Source of the DNA: Bryobacterales bacterium
GTDB lineage: Bacteria; Acidobacteriota; Terriglobia; Bryobacterales; Bryobacteraceae
Reading direction: 5' to 3'
DNA length: 62,469 nt
NCBI GenBank assembly: GCA_019261985.1
Contig: JAFAQY010000087.1
Location: forward strand, 1-62,469
The position numbers and the translations under genes are program-made. Positions 36,687-47,388 of this stretch are shown piece after piece; within the stretch, counting starts at the first letter, position 1, and every line of letters starts with the position of its first letter. The notes under the pieces are model-generated. The model saw only the letters and a list, made by a program, of their open reading frames with translations, had not been told where the DNA came from and made no database searches.

Positions 36687-37799
36687 ATGGAATTTACTGT
36701 CAGCAGGGCAGAACTGGTTCGCGAACTGAACCTATCGCAGGGTGTCGTGGAAAAGAAAACGACGATCCCGATTCTATCGAATGTGCTGGTGGAGACCGAT
36801 GGCAATCGCGTGATTTTGACCGCTACCGATCTGGAGCTGGGAATCCGTTGCGGCTGCCCGGCGCGCGTAAAGAAAGCGGGCGCTGGAACGATTCCGGCGC
36901 GCAGGCTGCTGGATTACGTTCGTCTGCTGCCGGATGGAGACGTTCAGGTCAAGATCCAGGAAAACCACTGGGCAAGTCTGGTGTCCGGCCGGTCGCGGAC
37001 GCGTATTGCGGGAATGTCACGCGAGAGTTTTCCGGAGCTGCCTAAGATGCCTCCGGTTCTCGCGGAAATTCCGATCGGCGTTCTGGGCTCGATGATCGGC
37101 AAGACCGTCTTCTCGATCTCGAGTGAGGAATCGCGATTTACGTTGAATGGCGCGCTCCTGGTGCTTAGGCCCGGGGGCTTGGTGATGGTCGCAACGGACG
37201 GGCATCGTTTGGCGATGATCGAGAGCTCGGGTGAGATTCCCGGCATCGGGGAATCGTATCGCGCCTTGCTGCCGCGCAAGGCGATGCTCGAGTTGCAGAA
37301 GCTGGCGTCGGAAGCCCAGCCTGAAGCTCTGGTGCGCTTTTCGGGGGATGAGAATCATTTGTTCTTCGAGCTCGGCGAGCGGTTGCTGATGAGCCGCAAG
37401 TTAACGGGAAACTTCCCGGACTACGAGCGCGTGCTTCCCAAGGAGCAGCCGCATGCAGTGGCTCTTAGCCGCGACGAGTTCAAAGGCGCGATCGAGCGCG
37501 TCGCGCAGTTTTCCGATGAGCGCTCACGATCCATCCGCTTATCGTCGGCCAGTGGTGAATTGAAAATTCATTCGTCCGTCTCGGAAACAGGCGAAAGCGA
37601 GGAAAGCATTCCGATCGCTTACGAAGGTCCGGCGACCGAGATTGGATTTAACGCCGAGTACATGCTCGATTTTTTGCGGGCGGTTTACGATGAACAGGTC
37701 ACGTTTCTGTTCAAAGACCCCCACAGCGCAGGCGAACTGCGGCCCGGCGGCGAGAAGCCGGAAAATTATCGCTACGTCATCATGCCGATGAGAATTTAG
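36687..37799 (+). CDS. dnaN: DNA polymerase III beta sliding clamp
   Basis: The 370-residue protein has the family N-terminus MEFTVSRAELVRELN, then IPILSNVLVE, TLNGALLVL, ATDGHRLAM and the C-terminal YVIMPMRI that closes the clamp. It forms the dimeric ring that tethers polymerase to DNA. It lies between dnaA and gyrB; recF, which often sits in this interval, is absent. A 7-bp hairpin directly after its stop may act on the message. Confidence 0.97.
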   Translation: MEFTVSRAELVRELNLSQGVVEKKTTIPILSNVLVETDGNRVILTATDLELGIRCGCPARVKKAGAGTIPARRLLDYVRLLPDGDVQVKIQENHWASLVSGRSRTRIAGMSRESFPELPKMPPVLAEIPIGVLGSMIGKTVFSISSEESRFTLNGALLVLRPGGLVMVATDGHRLAMIESSGEIPGIGESYRALLPRKAMLELQKLASEAQPEALVRFSGDENHLFFELGERLLMSRKLTGNFPDYERVLPKEQPHAVALSRDEFKGAIERVAQFSDERSRSIRLSSASGELKIHSSVSETGESEESIPIAYEGPATEIGFNAEYMLDFLRAVYDEQVTFLFKDPHSAGELRPGGEKPENYRYVIMPMRI

Positions 37800-37817
37800 C
37801 TCCACGGTTCGTGGAGC
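37799..37817 (+). other. Hairpin between dnaN and gyrB
   Basis: GCTCCAC-GGTTC-GTGGAGC is a perfect 7-bp stem with a five-base loop that starts at the last base of the dnaN stop codon. It lacks a T-tract, so it may be an mRNA-stabilising or processing element rather than a terminator. Confidence 0.5.
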
Positions 37818-37856
37818 AAGGATTGAGCCTGCAACGGGGACCCTCAGTCCCGATGA

Positions 37857-40289
<2,433 letters not shown>

Positions 40290-40305
40290 TCGCGCGGATG
40301 CGATG

Positions 40306-40352
40306 TGGAGCTGGCGGAGGGGCTTGAACCCCCGACCCTCTGACTACAAATC
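40306..40352 (-). repeat. tRNA-Thr 3'-end fragment, outer attachment-site-like copy
   Basis: These 47 bases match the 3' half of the intact tRNA-Thr at 45768-45843 (CCA end through the anticodon loop) with a single mismatch, in the same orientation. The sequence diverges at the anticodon stem. This is what an integrative element leaves at its distal end, so it marks the left border of the island. Confidence 0.85.
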
Positions 40353-40735
40353 GCTGGAAGCGGGCTACTCACGTTTCGTCGCTAATCGTAGGAGTGCTTC
40401 GTGTGCCTGTCATTAGTGAGTTTCGTGAGCAGGGGATATCTTGGGTTGCCCGCCTGTACTCACTAATTGAACCAAAGTCCCTGTAGTAATTTGCGTATGC
40501 CGTCACCGCGTAGATCCACCGGCCACGGTCCACAGGTGCGGGATACGGGATTCGAACCCGCTCGCTATTCTGGTATTTTGTGTTACCCTGTCTTAACCGA
40601 TTGATTCTAATGTCATTCTGAACGCGTCGTTTTACGCTGCTTAGCGTGTTGCGATGAGATGTTACCAGGATGTTATCCAAAAGTCTGGCCGGGATAATCC
40701 GGCGAAGGTCCTCGCAGGTGGATAGAGGGAAACAG
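40353..40735. other. Left end of the integrated region; second tRNA fragment
   Basis: I see no convincing gene in this stretch. At 40534-40563 the minus strand reads as a T-arm and acceptor end (GCGGGTTCGAATCCCG then ATCCCGCACC), a fragment of a different tRNA with an acceptor of the GCGGGAT type. It may mark another recombination junction. Confidence 0.5.
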
Positions 40736-41209
40736 GTGACGGACGAAACGGAGCAAAAAGTAAGGGAAGCCGAGCACTGGCTAACGGAAACAATCCAGGA
40801 TATTGATGCGGCACTGAACGAGCCAGGACAGACCGAAGCTCGACACAGCCAGGCGGAACTCACGACTCTAGTGGGTATTCGAGAGCGGCTGCGAATGTGC
40901 TGGCTGAAGATGACCGAAGCCGAGGAAACCGAAGCCCATCAGGACGAACTGGATTCGATTCTCGACGAATTCGCTCGTGTTGAAATATTGCAGGACGAAA
41001 TCGAAATAAGTTGGGACAAGAATCACTGGCGCTGCGTTATTCGAGACAGGTATGGACTAGCGAGCGACTACGTCCTCGAGGGATTCGCGACTCTCGACGC
41101 GAATGCTTCCGACGAAGAGCTTGAGTCCGTGGTTATTCGCTTTCGTCGCCACCGTGAAGGCGTCACCGAGAAACGACATCCCCTCGCTTCGAAAAAATAT
41201 CCTGATTAG
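40736..41209 (+). CDS. Acidic coiled-coil protein, unknown
   Basis: The likely start is GTG 40736 with GAGGG ten bases upstream, giving 157 residues. The protein is rich in Glu, Asp and Gln, with a predicted coiled coil (EAEHWLTETIQDIDAALNEP to about residue 90). The C-terminal half ends in a basic tail. No family is recognised. It sits inside the tRNA-Thr island, upstream of a DUF6680-like membrane protein on the same strand, and its lower GC content relative to the chromosome genes fits acquired DNA. Confidence 0.5.
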   Translation: MTDETEQKVREAEHWLTETIQDIDAALNEPGQTEARHSQAELTTLVGIRERLRMCWLKMTEAEETEAHQDELDSILDEFARVEILQDEIEISWDKNHWRCVIRDRYGLASDYVLEGFATLDANASDEELESVVIRFRRHREGVTEKRHPLASKKYPD

Positions 41210-41418
41210 GCGGTGAACTCCATCGCCGAACTGCGAGTTCGCCATTCCGCCACTCCATCACGCGGTGTCGCCGCTGGAAGGTTTCCGCGTCGCGTACAAA
41301 CAGGCAGGCGTTAGCTGTGGGACGGTTCCGGCGACGCACTGCGCCCCAGGAACCGCCAGGAACGGGCGTTTTGGAGTGAATAAAGGCAGCGGCTGAGGGC
41401 GGCGAAAGGAGTATTGAT

Positions 41419-42126
41419 ATGAATGACTTCGTGAAATCATTCATCTGGCCGATGTTTGCTAACTTGGTGCCGCTCTGCCTCATCGCGGCGTTTGGATGGT
41501 TCCAGTTTCGAAAGCAACATCTCCACACGCTGAAAATGGGACTATTCTCGGAACTCATGGGCAACCGATACAACATCACAGGGGATGCATTCTCTGCCGC
41601 CCTGAATCGCGCTCTGGTTTTGTTCCACGATGATCCCGACGTTGTACGTGCAGTTCGCGATTTCGCATATGCTTCTACTAACAAGAACGCCAACAACAAG
41701 GATTTGCTAGTCGTCTTTCGTAGTATTTGCCGGAATTTGCGTATCCCTGACGAGACAATCACTAATGCAGATTTCGAAACCGCGTTCAACGTCCGGGACA
41801 ATGCCCCAATTCCCGTCATATTAGCCGTGGCCCATGCCCCCGATGCCCCGCAACCTCAGGTACTTATTTTCGGTCGCCGGGCACCAAACACTTTGCCGTT
41901 TACCGTCGCCGTCTTGGATGCCTCGGCTGTTGAACAACTTCAACAACAACTGCAGCAACAGTGGGCGCAGGCGCAAATAGCTGCATCAAAACGTAGCTCA
42001 GCCTTTTGCGGCCTGGACCGATATATCGGGCGAGGTGGAGATATAGGGCGTGTAGTTCCCATTAATGACGACTTGGCATCTTTCTCGCTGAGCGTCGGGG
42101 CGACACCTCAGATGACGGGATATTAA
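41419..42126 (+). CDS. DUF6680-like single-pass membrane protein
   Basis: After AAAGGAGT comes a 235-residue protein. Residues 10-28 form one membrane segment. Residues 38-110 carry the pattern LFSELMGNRYNITGDAFSAA with LNRALVLFHDDPDVVRAVRD, which resembles DUF6680 domains (family knowledge, unverified). The C-terminal part includes a Gln-rich coil (QLQQQLQQQWAQAQ) and ends within the island. DUF6680 proteins occur on mobile islands and near defence genes; a role here is inference. An integrase remnant follows directly. Confidence 0.6.
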   Translation: MNDFVKSFIWPMFANLVPLCLIAAFGWFQFRKQHLHTLKMGLFSELMGNRYNITGDAFSAALNRALVLFHDDPDVVRAVRDFAYASTNKNANNKDLLVVFRSICRNLRIPDETITNADFETAFNVRDNAPIPVILAVAHAPDAPQPQVLIFGRRAPNTLPFTVAVLDASAVEQLQQQLQQQWAQAQIAASKRSSAFCGLDRYIGRGGDIGRVVPINDDLASFSLSVGATPQMTGY

Positions 42127-42131
42127 GCATG

Positions 42132-42409
42132 CTTGAGAAACGTTGCGGGACCCGCGCAGGCGTGTCCTGCCGATTGCATGACCTGCGGCACACTTTGGCC
42201 ACACGCTTATCCGAGAACGGCGTGTCGAATCCACCATGCTTTCACTGGTGGGCCACATGAGCCGCGCAATGCTGGCGCGTTACAGCCACATTCGGATTGC
42301 CGCTAAGGTCGAAGCGGTCCGGGCTATCTCGCTTCGACCGGAAGTGCAAAATTCGGAGATGGTCCGCTGTGAAAGCCCTGCACTTCAGCCACGGGCGCAA
42401 GCACAATAA
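42132..42409 (+). pseudogene. Tyrosine recombinase C-terminal remnant, frameshifted
   Basis: The plus strand reads AGVSCRLHDLRHTLATRLSE with the catalytic HxxR, then loses one base after the GVS codons and continues in the next frame as STMLSLVGHMSRAMLARYSH with the second histidine and the nucleophilic tyrosine. The N-terminal domains are missing. The stop lies 20 bp before a tRNA-Thr fragment, the same spacing as for the other integrase. Confidence 0.85.
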
Positions 42410-42428
42410 ATGGGACCTTTTGGAATGT

Positions 42429-42473
42429 TGGAGCTGGCGGAGGGGCTTGACCCCCGTCCCTCTGATTACAAAT
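42429..42473 (-). repeat. tRNA-Thr 3'-end fragment, internal attachment-site-like copy
   Basis: The 45 bases repeat the 3' part of tRNA-Thr with a two-base deletion and a substitution in the T-arm. Orientation is the same as the other two copies. It marks the junction between two elements. Confidence 0.8.
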
Positions 42474-42604
42474 TTGAGGGCGGCGGTTTCATCGTTTCTA
42501 TGGGCTTCCAGAATGCAACAGGTTACGAAGAGTAGGAGTCCAAAACCCTCCAGATTTTGCAGGCGTTTCCATTGCCGTGGCTCCCTCGGGGGCTCCCCAT
42601 TTTC

Positions 42605-42673
42605 CTAGAGCGCATGCGCGTAGACCTTCGCAGTTGTATGCACATCCGCATGTCCAAGTCTACTTAAAGAATG
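42605..42673 (-). pseudogene. Short C-terminal integrase fragment
   Basis: On the minus strand the reading is HSLSRLGHADVHTTAKVYAH followed by AL and a stop. This is the final segment of a phage-type tyrosine recombinase (histidine in LGHADV, nucleophilic tyrosine in KVYAHA). Nothing upstream continues the gene. It is the third recombinase trace in the island and differs from the other two. Confidence 0.65.
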
Positions 42674-42872
42674 ACACTGGCTGGGCAGGCAAGTGGCACG
42701 GTGTGCCTCCAGCGCGTTTGCACGTTGTTTGCACGGCCCCGCGTCTCCTGAGAGGCGTAGCGCTGTGTCGGATACCGTACGGTCTACGCGCGCGCTTTGC
42801 CGGAAGATGATCGTCGCGGCTGATACTTAGGACCCCTCATCATCGGATCGCCGGTGCAGTAGCAATACAAAA

Positions 42873-44120
42873 TCAGAGAAGTTCCGCGAGCGCGTCACCC
42901 GCCCGCAGCTTGGCGTCAGCTAGGGCACGCTGCTTTGCCAAGGACAAAACGAGAGCCTCATGCTTTGCAGCGGCTTCCTGGGCTAATTTGCGTCGGTATT
43001 CTTCGTTTGCTTCTCCGACCCATTGTTTCAAATTCTTGCCAATGAGGACCATGGTGCGTTCAGTTGCTGGAATACCAGCGTGGCGATGGTAAAAACGAAT
43101 CCTCTTAGGCTCTGCGTCTCCCATCCAGTTTGGCACTCGCAGGTTCTGCAGAGTCACTTTCCATGCGGCAGGGGGATCGGCGTTAAACCAAAAGAGTAAC
43201 TCATCGGATTCCGGCGAATATTGGAATGCGACAATCGTAATGTCTTTCCCATCGAGAGGGTCATCAGGGCTTGTCGCCGGAACGATTGTCTCGCGCAAGC
43301 CGTCTCGTCTCTGCAGAAGGACAGACTTCATACCTCTTGCGATCAACTCTTCTTTAATTCGGTTTACTGTTTGATATCGATCTGCAGCGGAATGTTTGAG
43401 CATTCGGGAGACGATTTCATCCAAATAGCCGTATTTGGGCGCAGCTTGAGCGATTGTAGGATGATCAACACCAAGGGCAACCGTACCAGTGAACAGTTCG
43501 TTGAATATGAGACCAAGTGCAAAGATGTCCGCCCGGAGATCAACCGTCTTGCCGCGCTCTCTTTGTTCGGGAGCGGCATAGACGAAATTAGCCAAACGCT
43601 CCCGATCCTGAGTCTCAACCGCCGTTAGTAACACGTCTTCTTCAAAATGCGCGATTCCAAAGTCTGCGATTACCAGCCGATTTAAGGATGCATTGTAAAG
43701 GATGTTCTCTGGTTTCAGGTCCCTGTGGCAAACCCCGTGCAGATGGGCGGCTTCTACTCCGCTCAGGATCTGGTCAAACAGTGGAAGAACTTGATCTGGC
43801 GCTATGCCATGAACGATTAAAGTGCGAAGAGTAGCGCCATAATGGGGCATTACATAGAAGGGAAGGCGCTCTCCTTTAGCCTCGGCAATACCAGACCCCA
43901 GCACTCGAATCACATTCTCGTGTACAGGTCGTTGGCAGAAATCTAACTCATTCGAGAAACGCTTGCGTTTTGCGCGATCCGTTGACCGCAGACATTTCAC
44001 GGCAAACTCGGTTCCGTTGTCGTCTTTGACCAGATACACGGTTCCTGATCCGCCTTCGCCGAGAGATCTTATCGCGGTGTACAAATTGGTCGCTGTCTCG
44101 AAAACTTTTGATTTCGTCAT
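42873..44120 (-). CDS. Ser/Thr protein kinase with C-terminal extension
   Basis: This 415-residue protein is a complete Hanks-type kinase: glycine loop GEGGSG (21-26), Lys42 in AVK, Glu58, HRDLKPEN (132-139), DFG (153-155) and APE (183-185). All catalytic residues are present, so it should be active. Residues 285-365 are a probably beta-rich domain and 365-415 a charged coiled coil; neither is a known sensor domain, and no membrane segment is seen. It is the last gene of a three-gene operon in the tRNA-Thr island; a 74-bp gap with repeated ATGTCA words precedes it. Confidence 0.85.
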   Translation of the reverse strand: MTKSKVFETATNLYTAIRSLGEGGSGTVYLVKDDNGTEFAVKCLRSTDRAKRKRFSNELDFCQRPVHENVIRVLGSGIAEAKGERLPFYVMPHYGATLRTLIVHGIAPDQVLPLFDQILSGVEAAHLHGVCHRDLKPENILYNASLNRLVIADFGIAHFEEDVLLTAVETQDRERLANFVYAAPEQRERGKTVDLRADIFALGLIFNELFTGTVALGVDHPTIAQAAPKYGYLDEIVSRMLKHSAADRYQTVNRIKEELIARGMKSVLLQRRDGLRETIVPATSPDDPLDGKDITIVAFQYSPESDELLFWFNADPPAAWKVTLQNLRVPNWMGDAEPKRIRFYHRHAGIPATERTMVLIGKNLKQWVGEANEEYRRKLAQEAAAKHEALVLSLAKQRALADAKLRAGDALAELL

Positions 44121-44194
44121 GGCAAGGTCCGCGGATCGTCGAGAGTTCCTTAGATGTCAGCGGATGTCATCCAGATTACGACATGCGAATGTCA

Positions 44195-44554
44195 TCAATC
44201 AGGAGTCTTGTAGGTCCAATCCGAAACCCTCAAGATAACTGCCGTTTTGTTCGCGTCACCCCACAGTGGCTTATCCAGACCCCAGTAGTAAAAGTGCGCT
44301 GTCCGCCCTGAGCTGAGCTCTTTAGTGCTGGTGGTGCCAGCTTTCGTATAAACGACAATTAGATCTCCGGCCTCAATCAGGCCGTCCGGAAACCAATACG
44401 CGCTCTTTCGTCCCGAAACCGGGCCGCCCTTCCGCGAAGTTGCCGAGTATAGGACAAGATAGTCTCCAATATCGAGATCAGATTGCGCCTTGATGACAAG
44501 ACGTTCATTCTCATGATTCCCTGCGTCGGCAAAGGACGTGATCTCAAGCCTCAT
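44195..44554 (-). CDS. Small beta-rich protein of an uncharacterised island operon
   Basis: The 119-residue protein starts in an ATGA overlap with the upstream membrane-protein gene. It has alternating hydrophobic strands (RLVIKAQSDLDIGDYLVLYS, AYWFPDGLIEAGDLIVVYTK, RTAHFYYWGLDKPLW). This pattern reminds me of lamin-tail-like beta-sandwich modules, but that is not established. There is no signal peptide and no catalytic motif. Its tight coupling suggests it acts with the two-TM protein, perhaps as a sensor or ligand of the kinase. Confidence 0.6.
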   Translation of the reverse strand: MRLEITSFADAGNHENERLVIKAQSDLDIGDYLVLYSATSRKGGPVSGRKSAYWFPDGLIEAGDLIVVYTKAGTTSTKELSSGRTAHFYYWGLDKPLWGDANKTAVILRVSDWTYKTPD

Positions 44555-44967
44555 AATTTGATCGCTTTAGCCACAATGCCACCCAATAACAAAACCCCAC
44601 CGCAGATGCCGAAAGGAAGGCTGCTTGGGGAAGATTGGCTTGATAGCGCGAAGCCGATCAGAGCGCCTCCAATAGCGATGCAACTTCCTGATACGATCTC
44701 AACTGATCGTTTTGTTTGCAGCTTCTCTTCAAGCTTGGCGAGTTGCTTATCGACGGCGTGGTATTTATCCCGGTAAGGCTGCAACAAATTGTTTTCGTCG
44801 CTCAAGCGTTGAAGTTCTTCGAGAAGCATCTTTCGTGCACCTGGAGAAGCAAACTCCTCATCAGTAAGGACGCGGGTAACACCATCGAGCGCCCGACCTG
44901 TTTTTTGGGTCGAGGGCGCGGCTGGCGTCGCACCAACCTCGTCAGGTTGCGTCTCACTTGTGGCCAT
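44551..44967 (-). CDS. Coiled-coil protein with C-terminal two-TM hairpin
   Basis: This is the first gene of the three-gene operon, 138 residues. Residues 1-40 are disordered. Residues 45-88 form a coiled coil (ARKMLLEELQRLSDENNLLQ, then VDKQLAKLEEKLQTK), and residues 90-136 hold two closely spaced transmembrane helices joined by a Ser/Pro turn, ending in AKAIKL. Small coiled-coil plus two-TM proteins are effector-like in several bacterial defence systems; that analogy is inference. No family name is known to me. Confidence 0.6.
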   Translation of the reverse strand: MATSETQPDEVGATPAAPSTQKTGRALDGVTRVLTDEEFASPGARKMLLEELQRLSDENNLLQPYRDKYHAVDKQLAKLEEKLQTKRSVEIVSGSCIAIGGALIGFALSSQSSPSSLPFGICGGVLLLGGIVAKAIKL

Positions 44968-45285
44968 AGTTGCTCGCTAATGTATCGGGCCTGAGCAGAA
45001 GGTGTAAGCCTTCTACTAACGGGTAAAGCGCCAATTTCCAGGTTTAAACAGATACTCATTGTAGCTTCACAGGGGCCGCTCGCGTTGGTCTTGCTCTCGG
45101 CAGAGCCGGTCTAATTCCGGCCAACCGGACCACGAATTGCCGCGCTCGATAATAGCCTGGTTGGACATTAGTTTCGGACATAGCGGCGGCTTGAAGTCGC
45201 GCGACCGTGATTTGCGGGTAGTAAAGGGATCGTACCCTTTAGGTCCATTTCGCCTTCTGGTTTTCACAGCCCGAAGTGTGCGTGC
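44968..45285. other. Gap inside the tRNA-Thr island
   Basis: I see no supported gene here. The open frame on the minus strand (45067-45291) has unusual composition and no recognisable domain. The stretch contains the promoter region of the kinase operon; no convincing -35/-10 pair stands out. Confidence 0.4.
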
Positions 45286-45747
45286 GTGCACTTCCTCTGG
45301 CGCGTGCTGCCATTACCCGCTTTCGCAGTTAGAGCGCTGATAATCCATAAGCATCGGCAAGCAGGGGAGCGGGCGTTCGCGGGTACCCAGTGGCGTGAAC
45401 ACGGCCTCGTATTCGCGTCCAGCGTTGGAACGCCCATTGAGCCGCGTAACCTGTTAAGGCATTTTCATAGCACGCTTGACGCGCTCAACATCGATCGGCG
45501 GCGCTTCCACGATTTGCGCCACACGGCCGCAAGCCTACTCATTGCCCAGGGTTCGACGCTCCATGAGGTGAAAGAGATTCTTGGGCATTCTCAAATCCGG
45601 CTCACGGCAGATCTATACGGCCATGTTTACATGAACGCGAACCGGGAAATCATCTCCAAGATGGACGACGTTATCAGCCCGGAGCCAATCCAGAAGTCGG
45701 TGGCTTCCTCGGTGGCTCCCCAGATGGTGAGCAAGGCCGCTAACTGA
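45286..45747 (+). pseudogene. N-terminally truncated tyrosine recombinase (island integrase)
   Basis: From about codon 15 the sequence follows phage-type integrases: GLVFASSVGTPIEPRNLLRH, then HDLRHTAASLLIAQG, VKEILGHSQIRLTADLYGH with the catalytic Arg, His and Tyr. The arm-binding and core-binding N-terminal domains and the first catalytic Arg are missing, so the protein cannot be active alone. The stop is 20 bp from the 3' end of tRNA-Thr, as expected for the integrase of an element inserted there. Confidence 0.8.
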
Positions 45748-45767
45748 ACCGTAAAGGATTGGAAGGA

Positions 45768-45843
45768 TGGAGCTGGCGGAGGGGCTTGAACCCCCGACCC
45801 TCTGATTACAAATCAGATGCTCTACCAACTGAGCTACGCCAGC
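45768..45843 (-). tRNA. tRNA-Thr (anticodon TGT), integration target
   Basis: On the minus strand the acceptor GCTGGCG pairs with CGCCAGC. The D-arm is GTAGCTCAGTTGGTAGAGC, the anticodon arm TCTGA-TTTGTAA-TCAGA gives TGT, the T-arm is GGGGGTTCAAGCCCC, and CCA is encoded. It is intact at 76 nucleotides. Its 3' part is duplicated at 42429 and 40306, so insertions have reconstituted the gene. Confidence 0.97.
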
Positions 45844-45980
45844 TTCTAAAGAGGATCCGTGGCGGAGGAAGAAGAAGCATTCGTTCTTTTCGCCGGCACG
45901 CAAACACGTAACTTCTTCATTTTACATCCGGCCAAAATTTCACCGGCGGATTACCCTCACCGTTCAGAAGTGAGGTGCTG

Positions 45981-46203
45981 CTACCAGATTGTCTTTGCCT
46001 GCGACGCTCGGATTTTTCGGTCGCGGCTGATCAACGGAACTCGGAGCGCCAGCGCAGGCAGATCGACGGAATATCGACGGAATATCGATGAGATCGCCGC
46101 CTGTCGTCGCCGTGGTTAGCGCCTCATGAGCCGCCACCGACAGCCGGGAATCCTGCGATAAATACCAGACGATTGTGTGGGTATCGGCAACGACACCCGG
46201 CAT
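45981..46203 (-). pseudogene. VapC-type PIN toxin with internal deletion
   Basis: The reading starts MPGVVADTHTIVWYLSQDSR with the first PIN aspartate, continues to about GGDLIDIPSI, then only makes sense in another frame as LALRVPLISRDRKIRASQAK followed by TIW and a stop, the typical VapC C-terminus. The middle of the PIN domain with its acidic residues is gone. Two copies of CGGAATATCGA (about 46066-46088) sit at the lesion. The start overlaps the antitoxin stop as TGATG. Confidence 0.75.
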
Positions 46204-46442
46204 CAGATATCTTCCCTGGGAAAGTTGCGCCACATCTCGCGCTGGTTGTCATCGATTTCTTCACCGGAAAGTGATATTCCCAGGTGGGCCCACAAGCCTT
46301 CGATACTTCTGAACGGGGGCTTCTTCGTGCTCTCTGTCCGCAGATTCGGTGCGTAATCGAAAACCTCGCGCTGTTTGTCCGGCGGCAAAGCGTGGACTAT
46401 TTCCAGAATGGCCTGTTCCAGAGACATCGGGGAGTCGTTCAA
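46203..46442 (-). CDS. DUF2281-like antitoxin of the broken VapC
   Basis: The 79-residue protein reads MSLEQAILEIVHALPPDKQR from residue 6, then a short linker and SIEGLWAHLGISLSGEEIDD ending in MWRNFPREDI, the usual form of DUF2281/VapB-type antitoxins paired with PIN toxins. It is intact although its toxin is not, so it may remain as an orphan antitoxin. The start may be at residue 1 (46442) or Met6 (46427). Confidence 0.72.
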   Translation of the reverse strand: MNDSPMSLEQAILEIVHALPPDKQREVFDYAPNLRTESTKKPPFRSIEGLWAHLGISLSGEEIDDNQREMWRNFPREDI

Positions 46443-46910
46443 ACATTATCCGTCTTTTAACTCCGGGGCACAGGAACGCTGATTACAACCGCGTCCCACG
46501 TCGGCACCGGCACGGCACGGCACATTCAATCGCTGCGACCTCGATAAGCTGCGACATCCCTTTACCGCGGACGCGATGATTCACGGCGTTCTCGGCAAAG
46601 CCCCCATCGATGCGGATCTGGAGCGACTTGCATGAAGCATACGGCATCGCTCTGCACATCGAAGAGATCGCGGTCGATCGCGATTCCGCCGCGGCGCTCT
46701 ACACCGAACGAGGATGTTTCGCAAGCCTTTCCGCGGAACTGAAGCGGAACTGAGCCGACTCACAAAAGTTACATTGTAACGGCGATGGAGTCGTTCCATC
46801 TGCGCGACGGCAGAATCGCGGAACGCTGAGGTACGCGCGATTCAGCGGCCATCAATCGCGAGGTTGGCGTTAATCTCGCTTCCTACTCCGAAAGAGATTT
46901 CAAAACGTGC
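46443..46910. other. Degenerate region between the antitoxin and tRNA-Ser
   Basis: I see no intact gene here. On the plus strand a reading such as DAMIHGVLGKAPIDADLERL continues in the next frame as HEAYGIALHIEEIAVDRDSA, which suggests a frameshifted former gene at about 46560-46755 that I cannot identify. Confidence 0.4.
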
Positions 46911-47000
46911 TGGCGGAGGAAGAGGGATTCGAACCCCCGAGCGAGTCACCCCGCTAACGGTTTTCAAGACCGCCGCCTTCAACCACTCGGCCATTCCTCC
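46911..47000 (-). tRNA. tRNA-Ser (anticodon TGA)
   Basis: On the minus strand the acceptor GGAGGAA pairs with TTCCTCC. The anticodon arm is GCGGT-CTTGAAA-ACCGT with anticodon TGA. A long variable arm (GCGGGGTGACTCGC) is typical of class II serine tRNAs, the T-arm is GGGGGTTCGAATCCC, and CCA is encoded. The length is 90 nucleotides. Confidence 0.95.
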
Positions 47001-47280
47001 AACTCCGATCTTACCGTACGGCCTCCGCTTACAAACCCTCCGAGGGTGAGGAGTGTTCACTGGTTTTAGCCAAAATTAGGCGCCACGAATTTGAGGGGCA
47101 TCGCGTCAATTCGCGCCTTGGTTGCACACTGCTGGGCGGCGGCTCCGTTGAAGTGTACAACCCACCGGCGGCCGCACAGACGTGTCCGAAGTGTGGTTGG
47201 ACCAGGCCCGGCCGTTATGGCGGTCGATAGTAAGGGAAGCTTCGGAGGGCTTAATTGCCGAACTTTACGTAACCGCTCAC
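47001..47280. other. Intergenic remnant region
   Basis: No gene is supported here. One plus-strand frame near 47150-47220 contains a TCPKCGW zinc-ribbon-like word, as at the C-terminus of some transposases, but nothing around it supports an insertion sequence. Confidence 0.35.
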
Positions 47281-47318
47281 GCGGGGTTAAAGTCCGCCGC
47301 AGCTAAAGCCTGCCCCAC
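47281..47318. repeat. Dispersed palindromic repeat, partial copy
   Basis: The arm GCGGGGTTAAAGTCCGCCGC followed by AGCTAAAGCCTGCCCCAC matches the right half of the composite repeat at 13683-13768 and 54023-54110. Confidence 0.65.
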
Positions 47319-47388
47319 ATTGGCGCAACAATCAAACTCCTGCCGGGTTCCTACAAGTGGCGCATGCGCCGGTCTAGAAGGAGGTCCA

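Noticed and set aside
40306-45843. Prophage
   Set aside because: Only integrase remnants are present; no capsid, terminase, tail or lysis genes occur between the tRNA repeats.
45613-45903. Minus-strand open frame over tRNA-Thr
   Set aside because: It is the spurious GVAQLVEHLICNQRVGGSSP reading of a tRNA, not a protein.
47150-47220. Transposase zinc ribbon (TCPKCGW)
   Set aside because: The word is isolated, with no transposase core, inverted repeats or target duplication around it.
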